Origin: Clavaria fumosa
Taxonomy: Eukaryota; Basidiomycota; Agaricomycetes; Agaricales; Clavariaceae
Reading direction: 5' to 3'
NCBI GenBank assembly: GCA_951802425.1
Contig: OX637805.1
Coordinates: 2,046,001 to 2,110,000 of the forward strand
Length of the DNA stretch: 64,000 bases
Below are positions 1 to 10,129 of the stretch, piece by piece. The notes under the pieces are model-generated. The model made no database searches, was not told the origin of the DNA, and was given only the letters and a program-made list of their open reading frames with translations. The position numbers were made by a program, and so were the translations under genes. The stretch's first letter is position 1; each line of letters begins with the position of its first letter.

Positions 1-1091
1 CTTCAGGAACTTCAAAAGGCTGAGTAAGTTGTTGCATTTACACATTCCCTATTACTAATTTATGGGCCAGAGTGTGCTACAACACAATTACAACTGTCGC
101 CTTCAATTTCGTGACCTATACATCTATTGACTTTACTGCTACTGGCTCTATCTGTAATCGCTCACAATCTGCAGCTAATGCTAGAGCCAACGAACTGGAG
201 CAGAGATCAGCTCTCAATAAGCTTGGTCTTACCACCAATGCAGTCGAGGACATCGAGCGCCGTATGGGAATTGCAGAACGTTGGACACCAGACCATAGTG
301 AATACCAGCAGGCTGCCAGTTATGTGAAGCACCGCTGCTTCATACGTGCTGTTGAGGTCTTAGAGGGACTCATGGTTCAGCGGTTGTTTGAGCTTTCAAA
401 GGCCAATCTAATGGGTACAGGTAAGTTTGGTCCATCATATCGCTTTCATGGTCATTGGGAACAATATCTAGGCTACAAAATGCGCAAGCAAATATCAAAA
501 GCCATTGCCCGCCATTCTGCTGCAGTCCGAACTGTGCTCGAGATGTACAACTGGCTTGCCCCCCAACAAGATCCACCTCGACCTCAACTTGATTATTCCA
601 TGGTAGTAAGCTACACATGGCTTGGTGATTTTGAACTGCTCAAGCATTCTCGCTATGACATGCTTTCAAAGCCTTGGGCCCTCCCAAGCAACCGAGAAAT
701 TGCCGCAAAGTTCTTCAAGGTCATCCGAGCTCAAGAGGAGTTGGTCCGTCTCAATGTTGAGATTTGCCGGCTTGCTGCCTGGCTTGATCATGAGGATCAA
801 GTCCTGGACTCAGTTGCTCAAGAACTAGCATCCACTCACCCTGCATTTTCTGCTGAAATTCGCCAGCTAGAATTGTCCTGATGGCGCATCAACAATCACC
901 ACTGCACTCGTCTATCCATGATATACAGTCTTGAGGGCTACAATGGCTCTCAACCACTGAGCAACAACTCACACAATACCAGCTTTACAGCAGAAACCGT
1001 TGACAAACCTGAAACACTTGTTCCTGACGAGGACGACGCTGTTGGTGATGAAGCAGCAAGGCTAGGAGACTTTCTTGATCATATTCATTGA
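1..1091 (+). pseudogene. KDZ transposase, C-terminal part (broken)
   Basis: C-terminal region of a Kyakuja-Dileera-Zisupton (KDZ) transposase, the DDE transposase family common in Agaricomycetes. Recognisable blocks are ERRMGIAERWTPD, EGLMVQRLFELSKANL, YKMRKQISKAIARHSAAVR and RPQLDYSMVVSYTWLGDFELL, in the order usual for the family. A clean in-frame intron lies at 421-471 (GTAAGT...CTAG, 51 nt) and joins TG to YKMRK. A second donor, GTAAGT, occurs near 24, so the gene enters from outside the window. A TGA at 879-881 interrupts the frame; beyond it the same frame continues to 1091 with family-like sequence (RINNHH, YSLEGYNG) and an acidic tail. The residue at the TGA is plausibly Arg (CGA to TGA). 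I see a dead or dying copy; the N-terminal catalytic part is outside the window. Confidence 0.8.
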
Positions 1092-1582
1092 CTTTTGATG
1101 TATATATCATTATACTGAAAGCCTGATGTCAATGCGAGTCATGATCACTGAAATAGTTGAGCTCACCATCAAGGACATCGAGCAACATTGTTGCTGCACC
1201 AAGGAAGACAGGACATTCATTGTTCAATCAGCTTAAGGTGTAGCATCACAGCAGAGAAAGTCCAGTGTCAAAGCAATTAATATTCATTGAGATAATTGAG
1301 AATAGCTAAGTTTGCTGTTGAAGGCAGTGAGCAACGCATCAGCCAAGCAGCGAGCAATGCATTAGCCAAGTGGCGGGGACCGTGGGATGTTTGTTGTGGC
1401 CGTGCGTTATGTTTGTTGATGCTCATGTGCAACAGTTATGGTGGGCATGCAGTTTGTTTGTCTGGTGGCACAGCATAGAGCTGCTGAAACCGCTGATGTG
1501 AGACTGTATGGGTACCACTAGCTAACTAGACACTGCGTGACATGTGCAACCCTTACCTAATTAGCTTGGTCAGTTGTGAGAA
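1092..1582. other. No gene seen
   Basis: Between the KDZ remnant and the gypsy fragment. The short open frame at 1296-1478 resembles nothing I recognise and has no splice context. Probably transposon-derived spacer. Confidence 0.5.
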
Positions 1583-3346
1583 TCAGGTGGGAACCTTCCC
1601 TGTCAACCGGAAGAGTGGCTTTGCCTGGGCAGAAAGGTTTGGGATGTGCCAACAGAGGTAGTTCAGCATCCTGCTGAATCTTTGTACCTCTTTCACATTC
1701 CTTGGTCTGGGCCAGTTATGGATCACCATGCCTTTAGCTGGGTCATGCTCCAGACAGTTGTGGGAGATCTTCATCCCCAGGAAGAAGATCTCACTCTTCT
1801 CAAACTTGCACTTGCTGAGTCTGAGACACAGCCCATTCTCCCCAAACTTCCTCAAGACCCAATCCATCCAATACTGGTGTGTAGCCAAATCCTCTGCAAA
1901 CACTATAACATCGTCGACATAGTCTCAGACATGCCCTCCTGCAATCTCTTCCTTCAACACATGGTTCATGAAGTGCTGGAAGGTCACAGGTGCATTCTGC
2001 AGCCCAAACCACATAACTGCCAGTTCGAAGAGTCCATGAGGCGTTAGGAAAGCACAGCAGTGCTGATGTTCTGGCCAGACCTGCATTGATGGGAAACCTC
2101 CCTTTGCATCAATCTTGGAATAGATGGTTGCCCCCTTTAACACATCCACAGTGTCTCGGATGAGGGGGAGGGGGTACTTGTCTTTGATTAGATGTGAGTT
2201 CAGCCTAGAGTAGTCAATAATCAGCTGCAGCTTGCCCTTCTCATGTTTGAAGAAGAAGGGGCTCGCATACAGGGACTTCGAAGGTCAGATTCATCCAGAG
2301 GCCAGCTGCTCATCCACCCAGCAATTCAACTCTACCATCTCTTCTCATGTTAGAGAGTATAGCTTAGAGGAGAGGTGTCCAGGGTCCATTTTAAACTCAA
2401 TTTTAATATCAAAGTCTGGGTGGGAGTGGGGAAGCTCATCCCACTTTGCTTCACTAAAAACCAAAGGGTAGCAGCTGGGCCAATCAGGGGTAGAGCCAGA
2501 GTTGGGAAAACAGGTGTCTGGAATACTTGCAGATGTGAGGGTACTTGTCTTCAGGGGTGTGGCAGCTTGCAGGGACAGGGAACACTGTGGGGGGCAGCAG
2601 GTAAGGCTTAGCTCTGCCTTCTGCCAGTCGATATCCAGGTTATGCTGCTTGAGCTAGTCATGCCCAAGGATGACCTTGTGGGACTGGGACTTTCCCAGCA
2701 GAAAGTGGACCCACTCTTCATGGTCACCAACCCTCACCAGCAACTCTATCTCATACTGGACCTTTCCATCTCTGTTCTGTGTCCCATCCACATTATACAT
2801 GGTGATCGGGTTCAGCAGGGGAGATGGCTCCAGTCCCACTCCTTTCACCCACTCCATGTCCATGAAGCAGTTGGTGCACCCTGAGTCAACAAGGGCCTTT
2901 GTTGTGGCCAACTTGCTGGTGCTGAGAGCCTCCAAGTGCACCTGGATGGCTAGCTCTCATGGCACAGGTTTCCCCACTTCCGGCTGCACCATGGTTAGGC
3001 ACTCTGCCAGTCTCACATCCTCCTTCACCTCAGCCCCAATTTGGGTATGTCTCTGCTGCAAGATAGTATATTGGGGTATACTTGCAGCAGGCACAGGGAC
3101 GGAAAGGGGGCTGGCACAGTTCTTCTCCCCAGTGGGAGTCCTCCTCTCTCTCTCATACAGCTCTATGCAGGCTCGGAGCCATGCAATCTCTTTCTCATAT
3201 TCCTCTGCCATTTGGGGGGCACATGGTACTGCATGGGTTTGGGCCCTTGGGACCTGCAGATGCATATTGGGCAGGGGGCAGAATCGGACAGCATGGCCAG
3301 TCTGGTGGCATCAGAAACAATGTCTCTCTGCAGCAGGGGCCCATCC
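1583..3346 (-). mobile_element. Ty3/gypsy retrotransposon fragment (gag-PR-RT), truncated
   Basis: Read on the minus strand from 3346 down. First comes a gag CCHC zinc knuckle at about 3280-3316, with the spacing C-x2-C-x4-H-x4-C preserved but a TGA at 3311-3313 inside it. A retropepsin region with the catalytic triad DSG (VDSGCTNCFMD) lies at 2654-2941. Reverse transcriptase follows from about 2300 to 1583, with ASPFFFKHEKGKLQLIIDY, SKIDAKGGF, WFGLQNAPVTFQ and the catalytic YVDD near 1913-1924. The RT is split over several frames, so it carries frameshifts. The copy stops inside the RNase H-proximal part at about 1583 and shows no LTRs. It lies head to head with the chromovirus that begins at about 3365. 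Non-functional. Confidence 0.85.
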
Positions 3347-3730
3347 CCCATCCATGGCCATAATAAATGCGAGAGACACCTTTCAGAGGCTGATGAAGGA
3401 ATTTGAAGACATCACTGAATGTCTAGAGGGAGAAGAAGAAGAACCCAACGAAGACGACCAACCCGAGGAGGGAGACCAAGTATTCAAAGTTACAGACACA
3501 GAGAGGATTATGCAAATTGCCGCAGGGTTTACCAAGTCACAGCAAATAGCAGAGCAGGTACTTCGACAAGAGAAGGTACAAACGTTCAAAGAAATGGTAC
3601 CCAAGGAGTTTCGAAAGTACAGGAAGGTGTTCGAACAAAAGGCATCAGAATGACTCCCTGAGAGGAAACCATGGGACCATGCAATAAACTTGGAGGAGGG
3701 AGCTCCCTTACCTAACTCCAAGAAGTATGC

Positions 3731-4688
3731 CATGTCCCTGAGAGAGAAAGAGAAGCCCTGATGGAGTACTTGGACGAGAACCTAGCCAAGGGATACATCA
3801 GGAAATCAGAAGGACCAGGGTCACCAGCAGCCTCACCAGTATTCTTCATCAAAAAGAAGGATGGGAGCCTGAGGTTAGTGGTTGATTATAGAAAGCTGAA
3901 TGCGATTACCATCAAGGATCGATTCCCACTACCCTTGACTCAGACCTTGCCCGACAAGCTGGCCCTAGCCTATTACTTCACTGCCTTGGATCTACGATGG
4001 GGATACAACAATGTCCGAGTGAGGGATGGAGACCAGTACAAGGCCGCCTTCGTGACTGAGGAAGGATTGTACAAACCAGAGGTTATGGGATTCGGACTGT
4101 GTAACACCCTGGTGACCTTCCAACGGATGATGCACAACATATTCAAGGATATGGCAAATGTGGTGATATACCTGGACAACATCCTGATATTCTCAGAGAC
4201 AAGAGAAGAGCATGTGACAACAGTCCTGGAGGTACTTCGACGACTACAGGAGAATGACCTATTCTGTAAACCAGAGAAGTGCAAGTTCTTCCATAAGGAG
4301 ACAGAGTACTTAGGATTTTTGATTTCACACAATCAAATCAGAATGGACCCAGCGAAGGTACAGGCGATCATGGACTGGCCAGAACCAACAACCATGAAAG
4401 GGATACAAGAAGTCTTGGGGTTTGGCAACTTCTACCAAAGGTTTATCAAAGGATACTCTGAGCAGGTCAGACCTTTGACTAGTCTGTTAAAGAAAGGGAA
4501 AGTCTTCGAGTGGGGAGAAGAACAGAGACAAGCATTCAGACAGTACAAGGATAAGTTCAAGGATGCCCCTGTCCTGATCATTCCAAATCCAGAAGAACCT
4601 TACATAGTGGAGTGCGATGCTTCAGACTTTGCAGTCGGAGCAGTACTGTCACAGAAGGGAGAGGATGGAAATGTGCACCCAATAGCCT
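3731..4688 (+). pseudogene. Chromovirus reverse transcriptase / RNase H (5' part)
   Basis: Reverse transcriptase of the chromovirus, intact as an open frame from about 3731 to the insertion point. Motifs in order: SPVFFIKKKDGSLRLVVDYR, KDRFPLPL, FTALDLRWGYNNVRV, FGLCNTLVTFQRMM, VVIYLDNILIFS, FCKPEKCKFF, YLGFLIS, and the start of the RNase H domain with VECDASDFAVGAVLSQ. The catalytic YxDD is changed to YLDN; GAC to AAC in a CpG context would explain it, and it should abolish polymerase activity. The frame ends artificially at 4693 because of the insertion that begins at 4689. Confidence 0.9.
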
Positions 4689-6368
4689 GTTAGGGCCTGT
4701 CCCATCTTGTAAGTAATACCAAAGGTTGACTTGTTGGTGACCAGTCCTGGAAACCCACTAAGAGTAGTGTTGCCACAGCTTGGCTAGCTGTTAGCCAGCT
4801 TGAGAAGCTGATGCTCTTTTTGGTCAAGCTGAAGCTGTAGCCAAGCCTGAGCTGCAGCTTGGCTACAGCTTGAGCTGGATCAAGCTGCAGCTAGCTGCCA
4901 GCTTAAGCTGAAGCTGATGCCATTTTGTCCAAGCTGAAGCTGTAGCCAAGCTGACTCCGCCTGTAGCTGCAGCTTGGCTACAGCTTCAAGCTGGCTTCTA
5001 GCCTAAGCTGTGGCAACACTAACTAAGACCAATCAACTGTTGAGCACAGTCAATAATGCTTGGTCCTGGAAGGTTGCGAGGGCGTCTGAGAAGATGTGAG
5101 AATGAGGAGAGACAAGTAAAGAGGAGGGAGATGTCGCTGAGAAGGTCACAAGGTTGGTAGACGAAGTGTAGAGAGGGAAAAGGATGAGTTGAGAGAAATA
5201 GGTAATGCTGAGAAGGTCGCAAAGTCAACTGACAAAGTGTGAAAGAAGAAATAGATGAGGAGGGAGGAATAGACGATGTTGAGAGAGTTGTGGGTAGTTG
5301 CAACGATGTCAAGAGGTGTATCAGTGAAGGCAATGACTTTGCCAACCAACAAGAGAACCTATGGGGTTCGAAGAATCAGTACCAAGACAAAGGAAAGGAA
5401 ATACTTAAGGTGCACAAGTTGTACGAGCACGGAGAATGAGTTAGAATGAAGCAGAGTGTGTCTTGGTGTTGTCAAGGTCACCAAGCGAGACAAGACCTAT
5501 CAATCACGGTGGTTCCAAGCTCAAAGGGCATAATAGCCTCAAGCTTAAACCAAAGTGCATCAATATCAAGTCTACAGTATGAGAAGTACATGCGAGACTT
5601 ATATACGTGCATACAGAAGAGTATAACGAAAAAGGAAAAGTACAGAGGTTGCCAAGCAACAAGACTATAGTAGTATGGGGTATGTTTAGTTGTAAAGTAA
5701 CTAGGCACATGTTCTACTAAGGTCGCGAAGGGTTAAGAAAGCATAGGTAAGGTTGCAAGCATGACCAGTCATGGGTCGCGACCTGGTTAAATAATCATAT
5801 ACATAACTATAACTACAGGGAGATTCTCGGATCATATGTAATGTAGTTATAGAGGACTGAGGAAAAGAAGGGGAGCATATTGGAAAGGTATATACAGCTG
5901 ACCATTGGTGGTGCATTTGAGTGTTAAGGTCACGAGGTCATAGGAGCAGTCATGTGGGTGATGGTAGTGACACAGGTGACCTTGGGCAGGAGGTCACATG
6001 GGTAATGCTGGTAACATGGGTAATGGCTGTAATGCTGGTAATGTATTAGTGCTGGTAGTGGTAGCACCAGGGGTGCCAAGCGGCAAGTCATGTGCCAGCT
6101 GAAGAAGGTGTGCAACGACGTGCTGTGCATGGAATTGGTGGGTCCAGGTGGAATATGCGCATGGTGTGAGGTAGTAAGAGGCATCGCAAGTATGGAATGG
6201 TGGTCGCGAGTGTCGTGTAAGCACGGGGGAGATTGGGGAGGCTTCCAGAAGGGGACAGCAGGTTTTGGAAGTGTGTAGAGGGGCTTGCGAGGTGGTAGAG
6301 GGCCATCGGGAGGTTTGTAGGTGTCGGTAGAGTTAGCTTGGGTAGGGGAAAAATGAATGGGTCCTGAC
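4689..6368. mobile_element. 1.68-kb DNA-transposon-like insertion in the chromovirus
   Basis: Splits the RNase H codons between IA and FMSKVMN. Direct repeats ATAGCCT flank it (4682-4688 and 6369-6375). The ends form an imperfect terminal inverted repeat: GTTAGGGCC on the left and GGTCCTGAC on the right (7 of 9 matching after reverse complement). No transposase frame is visible inside, so this is a non-autonomous element, possibly hAT-like, though hAT normally makes 8-bp duplications. It contains a nested MITE (4765-5021). The rest (5030-6360) is purine-rich with many copies of a short motif close to AAGGTCGCAAG. Confidence 0.75.
4765..5021. mobile_element. hAT-type MITE, nested
   Basis: 257-bp element with a perfect 17-bp terminal inverted repeat TAGTGTTGCCACAGCTT, beginning at 4765 and ending at 5021. 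It is flanked by an 8-bp duplication, ACTAAGAG (4757-4764) and ACTAAGAC (5022-5029), 7 of 8 matching. TIR start TA(G)TGTTGCC plus an 8-bp duplication is the hAT signature. The interior is built from repeated AGCTG/CAGCT words in both orientations, so the element can fold on itself almost throughout. No coding capacity. Confidence 0.85.
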
Positions 6369-6375
6369 ATAGCCT

Positions 6376-7914
6376 TCATGTCGAAAGTGATGAACACTGC
6401 TGAAAGGAACTATCAGATTTATGACAAGGAATTACTGGCTATCATTCTGGCTCTCAAACAGTGGTGACACTACTTAGAAGGGGCATGGCACAGGGTAACC
6501 ATTCTATCTGATCATCAGAACTTACAGTATTTTGGAGGAGCACAGACACTTACCCGGAGACAGGCAAGGTGGGGTTTATTCCTAACATGATTCAATTATG
6601 AGATCAAACATCAACCTGGATGGCTGGGAGGGAAGCCAGACAAGCTATCACGGAGACCTGACCATAAGCCAGAAACCCCAGACAACCAAGGATGGCAGGT
6701 CCTACAGCTGAACTCCCCAGAGGTACTACAACCAGAAAGGATTAGGATCTGTGCCATGAAGAGAGGACATGCTTCAAGCCTACAGGATCACCCTATTCAG
6801 AAACAAATTAGGAAGGAAGTAGAATATGACCCTGAGGTAGTGGAAGCAATGAAACTCCTGAAGATGGGACCAAGGCAACTGCGAAAGGGACTGGAAGATT
6901 GGAACCTGGAAGACGGGCTACTACTCTTCCAAGGAAAGGTATGCGTACCAGACAATCCAGGGATATGAAGAGATCTGGTTAAACTACACCATGACTCACT
7001 GGAAGTAGGCCATCCAGGGGTCTACAAGACAATGGAACTTATTTCCCAAAACTACTGGTGGCCAGGTATGACCAGATACATCAAGCATTATGTAGAAACC
7101 TGTGACACCTGCAATTGGAAGAAGAACTGGGCGCAGAAGCCCAGAGGGGAACTCCGACCCATTCCACCAGCAGAGCAACCTTGGCAGGTGGCCACCAATG
7201 ACTTCATTGTGGGACTACCTAAGTCAGCAGGATACGATGGAATTTGGGTGGTGGCAGACCATCTAACCAAGGAAGCACACTTCATTCCAGTCAAGTCAGA
7301 CATCGACACAGAAGAGACCATCAACTTGTATTTACAACATGTCTGGAAACTGCATGGAGTCCCAGAGAAGATGATCTCGGATTGAGGAACACAATTCACA
7401 TCCAAGCTGATGAGGGGAGTATTCAAGAAATTAGGCATACAAGGGGCCTATTTCACTGCATACCACCCACAAACAGATGGACAGACCGAACGAATCAATC
7501 AAACCTTGAAGCAATATTTACAACTCTTCTGTCACTATCAACAGAATGACTGGAGCCACTACCTGCCAATGGCAGAGTTCGCCTACAACAACAATGTTAG
7601 CACCACCACCAAGCAATCTCCCTTCTATGCTGCAAGAGGGTATCATCCAAGGATGATGTTTGACACAGGAAGGGATACAGGGGTGCCCAAGGCGGAGGAA
7701 GTGGTCAGCCATCTCCATCAGGTACAGGACGAACTAAGAGCAGCTATGAAGCTGTCTCAGGAGCAAATGGTGTGGTACTATGACAAGGACTGTCAGAAAG
7801 AATCACCATTTAAATTGGGACAGAAGGTGTGGTTAGATGCCAGAAATATCACCACTACAGCCCCCAGCAAAACACTGGCTGATCGACGACTAGGGCTGTT
7901 TGAAATCATTGAAG
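6376..7914 (+). pseudogene. Chromovirus RNase H (3' part) and integrase
   Basis: Resumes the polyprotein after the insertion with FMSKVMNTAERNYQIYDKE. The integrase has the HHCC zinc-binding domain (LHHDSLEVGHPGV ... CDTCNWKK) and the DDE core: TNDFIVGLP, MISD followed by GTQF, and AYHPQTDGQTERINQTLKQY with the Glu in place. TGA stops sit at 6465, 6588, 6966 and 7383; the last lies directly after the second catalytic Asp. The solo LTR at 7920 cuts the frame after the FEIIEV codons. Confidence 0.9.
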
Positions 7915-7919
7915 TTCTC

Positions 7920-8665
7920 TGTTACGTCTATGTCGTGGGGGTCGGGCGGAGTAAAGTCCGGGCAGAAATAACAAAGTCCAGTGGGGAACAATAAAGTCCG
8001 GGCGAGAGTAACAAGGTCCGGGTGCGGCGGAGCAAACCGGAGTTTGGACGGAGTTGGACTTAGGTTCGGACGAGACTTGGCGAATGTATTGAAACGACGC
8101 CCTCTGCGGATCAGTGTCTCGGATTTCGGGAGAGGTCGGGAGACGGGTTTCAGGCAGTGTGGAATAGAGTGCGAGTAGGCGGGGTTGATAATCAGACTGG
8201 CTAGACAAGGCCGTAATCTACAAGTACTTATACAAAAGTCCAGGGCGATGCTAGCAACGGAGATAACTCCGGTACGACTACGGAATCAGTTCGTAGCTAC
8301 GGAGTAATGTCCGAGAGTCAGGAAATAAACTAAACTACGGGACTACGAGATGGAGACGGAATCTGATCGGGACAAAGGTTAAACTACTAACTATGATGTA
8401 CAGGCGTTTCCGGGAGTCCATCAAATTGTCCGGGCGACGGGTCCGGGGCAGGACCAGTTCCTGGTTGCCTGAGGCAACAGCAACTGGTGCAGACATCAGT
8501 TGGTGGCCCTTCAGGCACACTTCCTGATCCTGCGCTACGTCGCGCAAGTGAAGTCCGGCGCTCTGGACATAGGTCTGAGAGTCCGGAGTTGCGATCGGGG
8601 GTCTGGAGACCGCCGGAGAAGGCCGGAGAAGGCCGGAGAATACTCCGGTTGGCATGGGCGTGACA
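7920..8665. mobile_element. Solo LTR (746 bp)
   Basis: Starts TGTTACGTC and ends GGGCGTGACA, so it has the TG...CA ends of an LTR with a short inverted terminal repeat (TGTYACGYC). A 5-bp target-site duplication TTCTC lies at 7915-7919 and 8666-8670. The flanking codons (FEIIEVL / SDINYKLKLPASIQVHP) become continuous when the element and one duplication are ignored. The interior has no coding frame. It contains GTCCGGGC-type repeats, and 8611-8640 holds three copies of a 10-bp unit GGCCGGAGAA. Best explained as an LTR-LTR recombination remnant of a different gypsy family. Confidence 0.85.
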
Positions 8666-8670
8666 TTCTC

Positions 8671-9051
8671 TCTGACATCAACTACAAATTGAAGCTACCA
8701 GCCTCGATTCAGGTCCACCCAGTGTTTCACATCTCCCTACTATACCCATACAAAGAATCAATGATTCCAGGATGAATAGAACCCCCACCACCACCAGTGG
8801 AAGTGGAGGGAGAGGAGGAATACGAGATTGGAGAAATCAAAGATGGATGACTATGGCGAAGTCAGAAGCAATACCTAGTCAGATGGGAAGGATATGGACC
8901 AAACAAAGACATGTGGAAACCAGAAAAAGAATTGGGACACACAGAGGAGGCAATCAAACACTTTCATGACACCCATCCAGAGTTTGTCTGGATGACTGCC
9001 AAGAAGAGGAAGGCCTGTGGTTCATCCTCAAAAATCTCCGGTGAAGCTTAA
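8671..9051 (+). pseudogene. Chromovirus C-terminal tail with chromodomain
   Basis: Continues the polyprotein after the solo LTR: a GPY/F-like module (KLKLPASIQVHPVFHISLLY) then a chromodomain with YLVRWEGYGPNKDMWKPEKEL and a trailing helix EEAIKHFHDTHPE. Chromodomains direct integration of this family to modified chromatin. TGA stops at 8773-8775 and 8848-8850; final stop TAA at 9049-9051. Confidence 0.85.
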
Positions 9052-9116
9052 GAGAGAGGGTCATGTCATGAAAGCATTGTCCGTACTATCAAGCCAACAA
9101 ATTTCAATCCTTTAAC

Positions 9117-10080
9117 TTAAGAAACACCATGCAAATCAGGCGAACAAGGGGCCAAACCCCAGCTATATATTTTATTGCAAGATAAGTACAATACAAAGGA
9201 AAGCCAAGACCCTTCTTCATCACGGGAAGAGCCTGAGGTGCCGTACTCAGACCCCCAAGACTCCTCATCCCATGACTCATCAGAAGAGTCTGAGAAGTCA
9301 GACTCACCCACGAACCCAAGGGCAACCCTCAGGGGATGAGAGGCAAACTGACCATCCCAGATCCCAGCCTCTAGGGCAGCCTCTTGCAGATCTCGCACAG
9401 CACTGAGAGAACCCTCGTTGTCCAGAGTAGGAGACAGGAGGGAGGAATAGGCAGGGGGGAGGTCAATGGTAGGAAGGGAGGGCGATGGAGGAGGTGCCAC
9501 CAACGGGGTATCCAGAGGTTGGAGATCTGGGCCTGAGGATGGTAAGCCGGGTGTACAGGACCAGAACCGATCTCAGCCCAATCCTGCCCACCTTGGTACC
9601 AAGTGCCCTGATCACCCCAAGGGGTGGTGGCCCAAACGGTTGGTGAAGGAGGATGGGGAGGAACCCAGTCCCAGTCTATAAAGAATCAGACTTACTGGAG
9701 ACAGAGAGAAGCAACTCAGCTAACTCACCATGAGGATCCTCGAGAAGGTCGCAGATACATCGATAAGGACCTTGAGTCAAGGAGAAATCCTTGACGAGGT
9801 GGGAGGGATCCCCACAGGCAAAGCATTGGTTGAGGACCCAGTAAAGGTCCGCATCGGCAGGGACGAGTTGAACCCACCAATGGAAGGTATTGCAGGAGAG
9901 TTTAACCCCAGTACGGGGAGTGAAGAGGGAAGAACTGTGGAAGAACTCAACAAGGTGGTGGCCTTGGAAGCACATAGCAGGCAGACTCTGAAGAGACGGC
10001 AAAGGGAGGGAGTCCCTCCTTTTATCCAGTAACCACCACAGACTGATCTTGACCTCGATTGGGCAGGGACCCCTATCCAT
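9117..10080 (-). pseudogene. Gag-like remnant with degraded zinc knuckle
   Basis: Two minus-strand open frames, 10080-9676 and 9503-9117. The first contains a CCHC-like motif CFACGDPSHLVKDF in which the last Cys is replaced by Phe; the second has Pro/Ser/Glu-rich low-complexity sequence. This fits a retroelement gag, but I recognise no capsid fold and the two frames are not joined. It converges with the 3' end of the chromovirus. Alternative: chance open frames. Confidence 0.4.
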
Positions 10081-10129
10081 CGATCACAATCACCCCTGAG
10101 AAGATCTCTGATCAAAGATCAGTTTCACT

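Larger units (their letters stand above)
3365..9051 (+). mobile_element. Tf1-like Ty3/gypsy chromovirus, broken by two insertions
   Basis: Polyprotein of the basidiomycete Tf1/sushi type. The order is: acidic linker (about 3365-3500), the pre-RT segment, RT-RNase H start (3731-4688), rest of RNase H (6376-6700), integrase (6750-7914) and C-terminal chromodomain (8671-9051). The gag and 5' LTR are missing. The reading frame is interrupted at 4688/6376 and at 7919/8671 by two insertions; without them the reading frame continues, as the flanking codons show. Seven in-frame stops (3651, 6465, 6588, 6966, 7383, 8773, 8848) are all TGA, plus a frame change near 3735. A polypurine stretch (9051-9060) follows the last stop, after which a 3' LTR would be expected; I cannot delimit it. 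Confidence 0.9.
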
